DNA from: PZPK01 sp041590075
GTDB lineage: Bacteria > Pseudomonadota > Gammaproteobacteria > Pseudomonadales > Oleiphilaceae
Reading direction: 5' to 3'
Assembly (NCBI GenBank): GCA_041590075.1
Contig: JBFHUL010000088.1
Span: 1-13,638 of the forward strand
DNA: 13,638 bases
The position numbers were made by a program, and so were the translations under genes. How positions within the stretch are numbered: the stretch's first letter is position 1; each line of letters begins with the position of its first letter. Below, piece after piece: positions 1-6,684 of the stretch. The notes under the pieces are model-generated. The model ran no database searches. It was not told the DNA's origin and was given only the letters and a program-made list of their open reading frames with translations.

Positions 1-1
1 C

Positions 2-1132
2 CGCGTGCTTCGCGCGCTTTCCCAAAGAACCGTGGGACATCTCGACCCCAGCTTCATTCAGCTCATGGATGAAATCAAGTCGTTGCTGCAGTACGTGTTT
101 CAAACCCGCAACGCCTTAACGATTCCTGTCTCCGCGCCCGGCTCCTCGGGCATGGAAACCTGCTTCATGAACCTGCTTGAGCCCGGTGAAGAAGTGCTGG
201 TGTGCATCAATGGTGTTTTCGGCATGCGCATGGCCGAAGTCGCCACGCGTGCCGGTGCGGTCGTCACCGCATTGAATTTCGAGTGGGGCGAAGCGGTGGA
301 TCCGCATCGGGTCAACGAAGCTCTGATGGCTAACCCCAGTATCACCACAATAGCCTTCGTGCACGCCGAAACCTCGACGGGCGTGCGTTCTGATGCTCAG
401 GCTCTGTGCGAAATCGCCAAACGCCATAATTGTCTGAGCATTGTCGATGCGGTTACGTCGCTGGGAGGGTGTGAGCTGCGCGTCGACGATTGGGGCATCG
501 ATGCCATTTACTCCGGCACCCAAAAATGCCTGTCCTGTATTCCGGGTCTGTCGCCCGTAAGTTTCAGCCCTGTCGCCGCAGATAAAATCCGGCAGCGTAA
601 AAGCAAGAATTTCAGCTGGTTCCTCGATCTTAATCTGGTCATGGATTACTGGGGCGGCGAAGGCAAGCGGGCGTATCACCATACCGCGCCGGTGAATAGT
701 CTCTACGCCCTGCACGAAGCTCTGCTGGTGATTCAGGAAGAAGGGATCGAAGCAGCCTGGACGCGCCACCACACACACCATGAAGCACTGGTCGCAGGGC
801 TGGAAACCCTTGGTGTCGAATTCTTGGTTTCCCCGAAGATCCGCCTGCCACAACTCAATGCAGTAAAAATACCCGATGGCATCGACGATGCCGCCGTGCG
901 CAGTCATCTGCTTCAGCACTACAACCTGGAAATTGGTGCCGGACTTGGCAAATTCGCCGGTAAAGCCTGGCGCATTGGCCTCATGGGCAATGGCTGTAGT
1001 CGCGAAAATGTAGAGCACTGCATCGCGTCCCTGGGTGCCACACTCCAGCAATCGGGCCACGACTGCGATGCAAATCAGGCAATGGAAGCGGTAGCGGAGA
1101 TCTACGCGCCCAAAATGGTCGCCACCGCCTGA
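2..1132 (+). CDS. Class V PLP-dependent aminotransferase (alanine-glyoxylate / serine-pyruvate type), 5'-truncated
   Basis: This is a fold-type I PLP enzyme of the alanine-glyoxylate/serine-pyruvate aminotransferase group, which moves an amino group from alanine or serine to glyoxylate or another keto acid in the cytoplasm. The frame is open to the left edge. The GTG at 5 is only the Val inside the family's early block 'RVL.A...R.(T/V)GHLDP', so the first 15-20 residues lie outside the window. Counting from that GTG, the PLP-phosphate loop is SAPGSSGME (43-51), the pyridine-N-binding Asp is D148 in IVDAVTSLGG, and the Schiff-base Lys is K174 in YSGTQKCLS. About 375 residues are present, against roughly 380-395 for the family. 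A strong terminator follows 30 bases after the stop. The family is certain. The amino donor is not; purine-catabolism PucG-like or archaeal-type phosphoserine roles are alternatives. Confidence 0.93.
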   Translation, partial: RVLRALSQRTVGHLDPSFIQLMDEIKSLLQYVFQTRNALTIPVSAPGSSGMETCFMNLLEPGEEVLVCINGVFGMRMAEVATRAGAVVTALNFEWGEAVDPHRVNEALMANPSITTIAFVHAETSTGVRSDAQALCEIAKRHNCLSIVDAVTSLGGCELRVDDWGIDAIYSGTQKCLSCIPGLSPVSFSPVAADKIRQRKSKNFSWFLDLNLVMDYWGGEGKRAYHHTAPVNSLYALHEALLVIQEEGIEAAWTRHHTHHEALVAGLETLGVEFLVSPKIRLPQLNAVKIPDGIDDAAVRSHLLQHYNLEIGAGLGKFAGKAWRIGLMGNGCSRENVEHCIASLGATLQQSGHDCDANQAMEAVAEIYAPKMVATA

Positions 1133-1160
1133 GTGTTGAGCGCACACAGGCAAACCCCGA

Positions 1161-1188
1161 AACCGGAGCTCTCCCGCTCCGGTTTTTT
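1161..1188 (+). terminator. Intrinsic terminator of the aminotransferase gene
   Basis: A perfect 8-bp stem AACCGGAG (1161-1168) / CTCCGGTT (1177-1184) closes an 8-base loop and runs into six Ts (1183-1188), starting 28 bases after the aminotransferase stop. Read on the minus strand it lacks a U tract, so it mainly serves the plus-strand gene. The minus-strand tautomerase-fold gene ends 22 bases further on. Confidence 0.9.
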
Positions 1189-1209
1189 AATGCCTGCGTC
1201 AGGCTCAGC

Positions 1210-1590
1210 TCACCAGGTAACAATCTCGCCCTCATCAAACACCCTGCCCGAACGGGCCTCACGATGATGAATAAAAATGTTGCTGAGCGGAAACTGGGCC
1301 CGTTCGGCGATACTGGAAGCAATCGTGCGCAACATCCGCTGCACGCTTTCATCGCCATGAGTATCCGGTGTTAACAGATCAACCAGAATGGGATGCTCAC
1401 TCAAGGGCTGCTGTTCATAGGTTGCCACGCCGCGGGCATAATGCTCTGCGGCGTAGTATTCCCAGGTGGTGTGAATATGCCGTAAGTCGATCTGCATGCT
1501 TTGTGCAACATCTTCGGCAATGCCCTTCAGTACCTGGGGCACTTCAATACTGCGCACCAGCGGCAGTGATCGAATATGTATAAATGGCAT
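1210..1590 (-). CDS. Tautomerase/MIF-superfamily-like small protein (DUF1904-like)
   Basis: A 126-residue cytoplasmic protein. It begins Met-Pro-Phe-Ile-His-Ile, so removal of Met would expose an N-terminal Pro, the catalytic base of the tautomerase (4-oxalocrotonate tautomerase/MIF) superfamily. Two beta-alpha-beta halves are readable: residues 2-45 and about 66-126. The second ends in NIFIHHREARSGRVFDEG, like the closing strand and hairpin of DUF1904/cis-CaaD-type proteins. The start is fixed by a GAGGA-like ribosome site shortly upstream and by the Pro-1 logic. It sits alone between a convergent aminotransferase and a divergent hydrolase. The substrate is unknown. Fold assignment is by pattern recognition only, and a non-enzymatic relative is possible. 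Confidence 0.7.
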   Translation of the reverse strand: MPFIHIRSLPLVRSIEVPQVLKGIAEDVAQSMQIDLRHIHTTWEYYAAEHYARGVATYEQQPLSEHPILVDLLTPDTHGDESVQRMLRTIASSIAERAQFPLSNIFIHHREARSGRVFDEGEIVTW

Positions 1591-1788
1591 CTGGCCATCC
1601 TCGCTCGTTGTTTATTCGCACTGTAGATATGCCTCCGGCCCACGAGGCGATGGAGCAAGCATAGCCGAACCTCCTATGTGACAACAGCCCGGTGCAAAGC
1701 GCAGCGGGCCGCCTCACACACTTTTGTCACACCTATGCCAAAAAAGACTGCTACCATGCCACACTCACTTACAGATGCGGCCCCCACA

Positions 1789-2967
1789 ATGAACAAGGAT
1801 ATCAAGCCCGAAGACATGCTCACAGGCGTGAAAAACCTGAGTGAAAGCGCGGTGATCGCCGTATCCGAAATCAGCGAATCGCTTCATCAGAGCATTGCGA
1901 GTCTGGGAGGCTTACTCGACTCGTCTGAGCAAACACGCGGTATTACCGGCCTTGTTTATGGTCATGTCAGGGGGATTACGCGACTGAGCAGCGCGCTGTT
2001 GGACCCGCCCTTGCGCTTGTTGGGTGCCCGACTCCCACAGTTGGCACAGTCGGAAGCCACGCTGGCGGTGATCGCTGCACTCAATGGCGTATTGGGCGAT
2101 CATTTACAGGCCATTCATCACCCTTTTGCGCTGGCCATGTCGCTGCGCGCGAACGGCGAGGATGTGTTGCCGCAGCACCTTGCCGCACGCACTCAAAGCA
2201 ACACGGGTACTATCAACCTGTTCGTTCATGGGCTGTGCATGAACGATCTTCAGTGGCAACGCCGGCCAGGCAGTTACGGTGACATCCTTCATAGGCACCT
2301 GGACACCCCCGCGGTGTACCTGCGCTACAACACCGGCTTACATATTTCTCAAAACGGAAAATACCTGGCGGAATTACTTCAAGAAGTAGATGCCCACTTG
2401 CCGCCCCACGTACAACTCAACATCCTCGCGCACAGCATGGGAGGGCTCGTCACACGCGCGGCTCTGCACACCGCTGAAACACAGCACATGGTCTGGCCTC
2501 GGCGTGTGCGGCACATTGCATTTTTCGGGACACCCCATCACGGTGCGCCTCTCGAAAAAGTGGGCCACTGGATTGACCACCTGCTGGACTTCACCCCCTA
2601 CAGCCGCCCCTTTGCGCGTCTTACACGTTTACGCAGCAGCGGTATCAACGACCTGCGTGAAGGCTTTATTGTTGAACGGGACTGGCAGTCCGGCCACACG
2701 GGTTCTGCCCAGCGCACGGCAGTGCCTCTCCCCGCCCACATCGCCTGCTACAGCTTCGTCGCCAGCACGACCGCCAAACAACCATCGGGAAAAAAACAGC
2801 CCGGCGACGGCCTCGTGAGTGTTGCCAGTGCGTTGGGCCAACATGCCCAGACAACGCAGGATCTGCATATTCCCGCCACGCAGCAGCATCTGATCACGCA
2901 CGCCAACCATATGGATCTGTTGAGTCACCCCGAGGTCGCCGAGGTGCTGTTACGCGTGCTGCGCTAG
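1789..2967 (+). CDS. Alpha/beta-hydrolase, lipase/esterase (PGAP1/EstA-like)
   Basis: This predicted serine hydrolase acts on an ester or lipid substrate. Numbered from ATG 1789 (392 aa), residues 1-130 are a helical N-terminal region with the family-typical TRGITGLVYGHVRGIT (50-65). The hydrolase core follows: oxyanion-hole strand NLFVHG (143-148), nucleophile elbow AHSMGG with Ser216, FFGTPHHGAPLEK (245-257), the acid in PGDGLVS with Asp340, and HANHMDLLSHPEV with His374 (or 371). No signal peptide or transmembrane segment is visible, so it is probably cytoplasmic. The start is uncertain: in-frame GTG 1678, ATG 1735 and ATG 1756 also exist and none has a good Shine-Dalgarno. I prefer 1789 because the segment before it (37 residues from GTG 1678) looks unrelated to the family. 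It is divergent from the tautomerase-like gene, and no terminator is visible after the stop. Confidence 0.87.
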   Translation: MNKDIKPEDMLTGVKNLSESAVIAVSEISESLHQSIASLGGLLDSSEQTRGITGLVYGHVRGITRLSSALLDPPLRLLGARLPQLAQSEATLAVIAALNGVLGDHLQAIHHPFALAMSLRANGEDVLPQHLAARTQSNTGTINLFVHGLCMNDLQWQRRPGSYGDILHRHLDTPAVYLRYNTGLHISQNGKYLAELLQEVDAHLPPHVQLNILAHSMGGLVTRAALHTAETQHMVWPRRVRHIAFFGTPHHGAPLEKVGHWIDHLLDFTPYSRPFARLTRLRSSGINDLREGFIVERDWQSGHTGSAQRTAVPLPAHIACYSFVASTTAKQPSGKKQPGDGLVSVASALGQHAQTTQDLHIPATQQHLITHANHMDLLSHPEVAEVLLRVLR

Positions 2968-3024
2968 CGTCTTCACTCAAAACAGCGTCTCCCGTCTCCA
3001 AAAGATTCTGGCCGCAGAAGGCTA

Positions 3025-3052
3025 GTGACACCTGCCCGCTTTGCATTATGAT
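3025..3052 (+). promoter_or_regulatory. Sigma-70 promoter of the DUF4870-type gene
   Basis: GTGACA (3025-3030), 16 bases, TATGAT (3047-3052): each hexamer matches 5 of 6 consensus positions. Transcription would start near 3059, ahead of the ribosome site at 3077-3081. The promoter overlaps the upstream in-frame ATGs at 3048 and 3051, which argues against either being the translation start. Confidence 0.6.
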
Positions 3053-3089
3053 GAACAGCGTGTTCGACCGCACCGCAAGGAAACCCAGG

Positions 3090-3482
3090 ATGCAATTGGA
3101 TAGCTTCAACCAGCCCCCCGCCAACCTCATCAAGCTTACTTATCTGATTTATGGTCTGCACATCTTCAGTGCCGTGAGCGGCTTGCTATCGCCTGCGCTG
3201 ATCATCACCGCGTTTCTTACTGGTTGGCCGTCAATCATCGCACTGATCATGAGTTATATCTGGCGCGATGACGCCGTCGGTACCTATCTCGCCACCCATT
3301 TCGACTGGCTGATCGGTACCTTCTGGATTGCCCTGGTGTGGCTGATAATTGGCTGGATATTAATTGCCACGGTGATTGGTATGGTCATCGGCATCCCCAT
3401 GCTGCTGATTATTGGTGTATGGGTGTTGTACCGACTTCTGAAAGGCCTCTTTGCGCTCAATGACCGGCGTCATGTAGTGTAG
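3090..3482 (+). CDS. DUF4870 / COG3671-type small inner-membrane protein
   Basis: A 130-residue protein of unknown function, very likely in the inner membrane. It has hydrophobic spans at about 14-41, 74-97 and 98-116, plus a short hydrophobic stretch (47-57). The family block is clear: TGWPSIIALIMSYIWRDD, then THFDWLIGTFW (69-79), then VLYRLLKGLFALND near the C terminus. This matches the COG3671/DUF4870 layout of 'RDD..GT.L.SHF.W.I.TFW' with a final 'IYR..KG...L'. I chose ATG 3090 because AAGGA (3077-3081) lies 8 bases upstream and the promoter ends before it. The longer frame from 3048 has no ribosome site. It has its own promoter, so it probably stands alone between the hydrolase and yghU. 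Confidence 0.82.
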   Translation: MQLDSFNQPPANLIKLTYLIYGLHIFSAVSGLLSPALIITAFLTGWPSIIALIMSYIWRDDAVGTYLATHFDWLIGTFWIALVWLIIGWILIATVIGMVIGIPMLLIIGVWVLYRLLKGLFALNDRRHVV

Positions 3483-3577
3483 TGATACATGCCGGCATTT
3501 CGCTTTCCGGGCACGCCGATGTGCACTCGACGCGCTAAACAGAACGCTATATTCCGTGGGTATCGCTTTTTAATTGC

Positions 3578-3590
3578 GACAAAGTTTGTC
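3578..3590. promoter_or_regulatory. Perfect dyad GACAAA-G-TTTGTC upstream of yghU
   Basis: A 6+1+6 perfect inverted repeat lies 91 bases before the yghU start. Its right half contains TTGTCA (3586-3591), a 5/6 match to a -35 box, but the matching -10 (ACTGAT at 3610-3615, 18-base spacer) is weak. A better -10 (TATATT, 3548-3553) lies upstream with no good -35. The position would suit a redox- or electrophile-responsive regulator, but no regulator is identified. The 10-bp palindrome ATGCCGGCAT at 3489-3498 is also in this 199-base spacer. Confidence 0.35.
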
Positions 3591-3681
3591 AGCATCACAC
3601 CTGATTCAAACTGATCGCGGCCCGCCTGCGTAAAATGCCTGAAGCCTGTTATTCCACGCACGACAATCCAGGAGATGTGAG

Positions 3682-4551
3682 ATGTCTAAGCAGCATTACG
3701 AGCCCCCAAAAGTCTGGCAATGGGACAAAGAAAACGGCGGAAAATTCAGCAACATTAACCGGCCCATATCGGGCGCCACACACGAGAAAACCCTGCCACG
3801 CGGAGAGCACCGTTTTCAGCTGTATTCCCTTGCCACACCCAATGGCGTAAAAGTCACCGTAATGTTCGAGGAGCTTCTGGAGCGCGGCATACGCGAAGCA
3901 GAGTATGATGCCTACCCGATTGATATCGGTGAAGGCGATCAGTTCTCCAGCGGCTTTGTCGCCATCAATCCAAACTCCAAGATTCCGGCCATGCTCGATA
4001 CCCAGTCGGATACACGCATCTTCGAATCCGGCGCCATCCTCTTGTATCTGGCCGAACAATTCGATGCCTTCCTGCCCAAAGCGCACAGTGCGCGCACCGA
4101 AGCCTTGAACTGGCTGTTCTGGCAGATGGGCGCGGGCCCCTTCCTCGGCGGCGGCTTTGGCCATTTCTATGCCTACGCGCCCGAAAAACTGAAATACCCC
4201 ATCGACCGCTATGCCATGGAGACCAAGCGTCAGCTGCACCTGCTCGACACCCACCTTGCCAATAACGAATTCATGGCCGGCGAGGAATACTCCATCGCCG
4301 ACATGGCTATTTGGCCCTGGTATGGCGTACTCGCACAGGGCAAGCTCTACGACGCCGGCGAGTTTCTGGAAGTCGAAAGCTATCAACATGTGCAGCGCTG
4401 GACACAACAAATCGCGATGCGTCCCGCTGTACTGCGTGGTCGCAAGGTCAACCGCGCCTGGGGTAATCCTGCCGATCAGCTATTGGAGCGTCACCACGCC
4501 AGCGACTTCGAACTGCGCACTCAGGATAAAATCGCAGACGCTGAGAAATAG
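3682..4551 (+). CDS. yghU: Nu-class glutathione S-transferase / disulfide-bond oxidoreductase YghU
   Basis: A 289-residue cytosolic GST-fold protein, close in length and sequence to E. coli YghU (288 aa). That enzyme binds two glutathione molecules and has disulfide-bond reductase activity with weak peroxidase and transferase activity. The long N-terminal arm contains FSNINRPISGATHE (22-35). The thioredoxin-like domain carries LYSLATPNGVKV (47-58), whose TPNG (52-55) replaces the usual Tyr/Ser/Cys catalytic residue in this class. It also has NPNSKIPAM with cis-Pro102 and FESGAILLYLAE (114-125), which contacts the glutathione gamma-glutamyl group. The helical domain has YSIADMAIWPWYG. AGGAG (3670-3674), 7 bases before ATG 3682, fixes the start. 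It is not tightly linked to either neighbour. A dyad upstream may regulate it. Confidence 0.94.
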   Translation: MSKQHYEPPKVWQWDKENGGKFSNINRPISGATHEKTLPRGEHRFQLYSLATPNGVKVTVMFEELLERGIREAEYDAYPIDIGEGDQFSSGFVAINPNSKIPAMLDTQSDTRIFESGAILLYLAEQFDAFLPKAHSARTEALNWLFWQMGAGPFLGGGFGHFYAYAPEKLKYPIDRYAMETKRQLHLLDTHLANNEFMAGEEYSIADMAIWPWYGVLAQGKLYDAGEFLEVESYQHVQRWTQQIAMRPAVLRGRKVNRAWGNPADQLLERHHASDFELRTQDKIADAEK

Positions 4552-4627
4552 CGTGGGTGTTTCTTCGAGACTCTGCGTTGAATCATGGCGACACAGGCCC
4601 TGCACCAAAGCGGCCAGACTTAACGCT

Positions 4628-4717
4628 TTAATGAACGGGCGCCAGAGCATTCTCCTGGGGCGCAGCAAACGTCGTCAGCATGACGCAGACCATACTCATG
4701 ACGATTGATGGTTGCAT
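4628..4717 (-). CDS. Possible 29-residue small protein or leader peptide
   Basis: ATG at 4717 is preceded, 5 bases away, by AAGGAGG (4729-4723 on the minus strand), a near-perfect Shine-Dalgarno. The frame reads MQPSIVMSMVCVMLTTFAAP and ends in ENALAPVH before TAA at 4630-4628. It has a hydrophobic, signal-like start (residues 4-18) and no recognised family. A second frame, shifted by one base (internal ATG with AGGAG immediately before it, reading MLWRPFIKALSLAALVQG), overlaps it and runs on to 4480. The pair could therefore be a leader plus coupled frame, or a decayed longer gene. The CRP-type site lies about 120 bases upstream. The ribosome site is the main support. Confidence 0.33.
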   Translation of the reverse strand: MQPSIVMSMVCVMLTTFAAPQENALAPVH

Positions 4718-4828
4718 GATGCCCTCCTTTTGTTTGCGCACGCCCAGTCATCTTACGCGAAGACGCCACGGCCGGATCAAAACCGGGGCAGCATTTCGCG
4801 CGCTCCGTCTTCTCAGGCCCTTCGTTTC

Positions 4829-4850
4829 TTTTGTGACATGCATCACAAAA
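4829..4850. promoter_or_regulatory. Near-perfect CRP/Vfr-type binding site
   Basis: TTTTGTGA (4829-4836), six bases CATGCA, TCACAAAA (4843-4850). The TGTGA-N6-TCACA core is an exact match to the CRP consensus, and the flanking T and A runs extend the dyad to 22 bp. It lies 182 bases before the exported-protein gene at 5032 and 112 bases upstream of the minus-strand small frame at 4717, so it could serve either direction. Neither side has a strong sigma-70 promoter at a classical CRP spacing. For the minus strand, TAAGAT (4755-4750) is the only -10-like hexamer I see. Confidence 0.65.
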
Positions 4851-5031
4851 CACGCCCACCTTAGCGACCAATAACGCCACCCTGCGCGACGACTGGCGTA
4901 TCACGTCAATGACAGACAATGCGCCGTAGCAGACAATAAATTCATAACGTATTAAATGACCTGCACATACCAAACAGGCATTTCGATGCGCGATTAACAT
5001 GATCCCGGCAAAACAACAATAAGGGACGACC

Positions 5032-5589
5032 ATGAACAGACTGCTCAGCACCCTCATCATTTGTTCCACCTTGGCCTGCCAAGTCAGCTTCGCCTATGAC
5101 TTCGAGGCAGACGGTTACGCACAGTGGCAGGAAAGCGATGACACCTCCTTCGCGATGCTGCAAGCGCCTGATGACGGCGAACAGGATAATTTTTCCCTGC
5201 GCATCCAGCGCATGACCCACCACGAACTTCAGGGCAAGGCCAGCTCAGATTTTGGCCGCCTTAAATTCAAAAGCCGGCTATTCGCCAACAACGATGTCCG
5301 CTTCAGCCTGTTTCTGGATGCCGAGGACAAGGAGCTCGTGTTTCAGGGCTATATCGACATCGTTGAAGAGCGCATGGAGCTGGATGGTGGTGGCGCCGTC
5401 CTCACAGCCGATCATCGCAAAATCATTGCCAGCACCTCTACATACCTGATGAAAGCGCTCATGAAGGAATTTGAAGGTGAGCTACCGCTTCATGGGCTGA
5501 TGCTCACCCAAATGATGAGTTACTGGTCCCACTCACCCGACGACTTTGTCCACGACAAACGCTCGATCACGCCCGGCTACGGGCAATAA
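5032..5589 (+). CDS. Exported protein of unknown function
   Basis: A 185-residue protein with a Sec signal peptide (1-21, hydrophobic core LLSTLIICSTLAC, likely cleavage after SFA21). The start is set by AAGGGA (5021-5026), 5 bases before ATG. I do not recognise the family. The mature part is acidic, free of cysteine and probably beta-rich to about residue 125, with alternating strands such as LKFKSRLF, VRFSLFLDA and LVFQGYIDIVEERMEL. A helical segment (128-148) and a Met/Leu-rich stretch GLMLTQMMSYW (155-165) follow. A lipoprotein reading (Cys16) is unlikely because Thr13 sits where Leu is expected. An 84-base gap with two small hairpins separates it from the phospholipase-A2-like gene, so co-transcription is plausible. 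Its upstream region holds the CRP-type box. Confidence 0.75.
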   Translation: MNRLLSTLIICSTLACQVSFAYDFEADGYAQWQESDDTSFAMLQAPDDGEQDNFSLRIQRMTHHELQGKASSDFGRLKFKSRLFANNDVRFSLFLDAEDKELVFQGYIDIVEERMELDGGGAVLTADHRKIIASTSTYLMKALMKEFEGELPLHGLMLTQMMSYWSHSPDDFVHDKRSITPGYGQ

Positions 5590-5595
5590 CAGGTT

Positions 5596-5634
5596 TGTCT
5601 CATAAGAGACACAACATGCCGACCTGCATCGGCA
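5596..5634 (+). other. Two tandem small hairpins between the exported-protein genes
   Basis: TGTCTC-ATAA-GAGACA (5596-5611), a perfect 6-bp stem with a tetraloop, is followed by TGCCGA-CCTGCA-TCGGCA (5617-5634), another perfect 6-bp stem. Neither has a U tract, so they are poor terminators. They could be mRNA processing or stability elements within a two-gene transcript. Confidence 0.4.
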
Positions 5635-5673
5635 CAACATCCCAAGCAGTAAAATAAAAACAGGAGACATACC

Positions 5674-6060
5674 ATGCTTACACGAATCCTTGCCGTATTA
5701 CTTACGTGCTGTTTCATGGCCGCAACCGCGACCGCAAACGAGCGTAACGAAGGCATCACCTGTATCTATAAAGGCAGCACTGTCAAAGCCGTTTATGACA
5801 AAGGCTCCAGCGGCGAGCTGGTAGAAAAAAACATTGTGGTAGGTAATGCCTACAAGGACGGCAATTGCATGGGACGCTGCGGTGGCGGATGCGGTTGGGG
5901 CGCACCCAGTGCCTGGGCAAAAGACTGCCTCGACCACGACATCTGCATCGTTGACCAGAACGGCAAAAACGATCTCGCCTTCGACAAGAACTGTGGTGAT
6001 GAATTCCGTCATGCTGCCGACGACTACACCTTCGGTGTGCTGCGTGGCTGCCGGGGTTAG
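5674..6060 (+). CDS. Secreted phospholipase-A2-like protein
   Basis: A 128-residue protein with a Sec signal peptide (1-21, cleavage after ATATA). The mature part carries a phospholipase-A2-like core: a Cys/Gly-rich loop CMGRCGGGCGWG (65-76), resembling the Ca2+-binding loop, then KDCLDHDIC (83-91). The latter has the His88-Asp89 catalytic pair between Cys85 and Cys91. KNCGDEFRHAADDY (106-119) follows, where PLA2s have a Cys and Asp on the second long helix. Seven mature cysteines (30, 65, 69, 73, 85, 91, 107), plus Cys126, could form four disulfides. If active, it would hydrolyse the sn-2 ester of phospholipids outside the cytoplasm. AGGAG (5662-5666), 7 bases before ATG, fixes the start. 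The match is by motif only, and a non-catalytic disulfide-rich protein is the main alternative. Confidence 0.72.
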   Translation: MLTRILAVLLTCCFMAATATANERNEGITCIYKGSTVKAVYDKGSSGELVEKNIVVGNAYKDGNCMGRCGGGCGWGAPSAWAKDCLDHDICIVDQNGKNDLAFDKNCGDEFRHAADDYTFGVLRGCRG

Positions 6061-6069
6061 ATAAAGCAA

Positions 6070-6094
6070 GGGCCGGTGTATGCATCGCCGGCCC
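6070..6094. terminator. GC-rich hairpin between convergent genes
   Basis: GGGCCGG (6070-6076) / CCGGCCC (6088-6094) form a perfect 7-bp stem with an 11-base loop, 9 bases after the phospholipase-like gene. On the plus strand CTGTTCC follows; on the minus strand TTGCTTTAT follows, which is more U-rich. It probably terminates the minus-strand blc transcript and may help the plus-strand one. Confidence 0.55.
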
Positions 6095-6135
6095 CTGTTC
6101 CACCCTCACATCACTGCATGCCTATCAGCGCGTTT

Positions 6136-6684
6136 TCAATGCCCCTCTTCGTGCATTGGATGCGCTACCCACACCAGTTCAGATAGATCAAACCCCCTCG
6201 CCAGCGATGCACGCTTGAAATGATCGATCACAGCCTGAGGCGGCGATGGCGTGCGGGCAAGCAACCACAAATAGGTATGATCGGGCCCTGAAACAAAGGC
6301 ATATTGGTAGTCCTGCTTGTCGAGTTCAAAAACAACATAGGCACCATAAAATGGCCCGAAAAACGATACCTTCAGATACCCCAGACTGGCATCTTCGACA
6401 AAATAGGCCTTACCCTTCGCCTCACGCCACGCCTTATCTTCCGCTGAATAACCTCGATTCAAAACAGATACCCCACCATCCTTGCGCAGGGTGTAGGTCG
6501 CAGTCACCTGCTCCAGCCCGCGTTCAAAAGAATGGTCGAGCCGCGCAATTTCGTACCATTTTCCCAGATAGCGATCGAGCTCAAAGTCAACCACGGGCTT
6601 AACCTTGTCAGGCATCCCCATGCACCCGCTCAAGAGGAATACCAATAAAACAAGTATGAGTGCAGGCGCGTTATTCAGGCGCAT
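6136..6684 (-). CDS. blc: Bacterial lipocalin, outer-membrane lipoprotein Blc
   Basis: A 182-residue lipoprotein. Lipobox LSGC puts the lipidated Cys at 21, and Met at +2 favours sorting to the outer membrane rather than retention in the inner membrane. The lipocalin signature GKWYEIARLDHSFERG (41-56) is intact, followed by VTATYTLRKDGGVSVLNRGY (60-79), LKVSFFGPFYGAYVVFELD (104-122) and TYLWLLARTP (137-146), the Blc pattern. Family members bind lipids such as lysophospholipids or fatty acids and are tied to envelope stress. Its start lies inside the end of the upstream GFA-type gene (14-base overlap). The only Shine-Dalgarno-like sequence is a distant GAGG, so translational coupling is likely. 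A hairpin 42 bases downstream probably ends the transcript. Confidence 0.94.
   Translation of the reverse strand: MRLNNAPALILVLLVFLLSGCMGMPDKVKPVVDFELDRYLGKWYEIARLDHSFERGLEQVTATYTLRKDGGVSVLNRGYSAEDKAWREAKGKAYFVEDASLGYLKVSFFGPFYGAYVVFELDKQDYQYAFVSGPDHTYLWLLARTPSPPQAVIDHFKRASLARGFDLSELVWVAHPMHEEGH

Larger units (their letters stand above)
4552..5031. other. 480-base intergenic region with regulatory content
   Basis: No convincing large gene is visible. On the minus strand there is a 29-codon frame with a strong Shine-Dalgarno (4628-4717), and near the middle a CRP-type palindrome (4829-4850). Toward the plus-strand gene at 5032 the DNA becomes AT-rich. A possible promoter is ATGACA (4909-4914), 17 bases, GACAAT (4932-4937); TATTAA (4950-4955) is an alternative -10. 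A 149-codon minus-strand frame (4620-5069) covers most of the region but would begin inside the next gene; I do not believe it. The length and the CRP-type box suggest a regulated promoter or a small RNA. Confidence 0.5.

Noticed and set aside
116..1153. 345-codon open frame on the minus strand opposite the aminotransferase
   Set aside because: It lies antisense to a strongly conserved enzyme, has no ribosome site or family motif, and is His/Gly/Gln-rich in the way shadow frames are.
4620..5069. 149-codon minus-strand frame across the 480-base intergenic region
   Set aside because: It starts inside the signal peptide of the plus-strand exported protein, has no Shine-Dalgarno, runs through the CRP-type box and shows no family pattern. 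Only the 29-codon frame inside the region has a good ribosome site.
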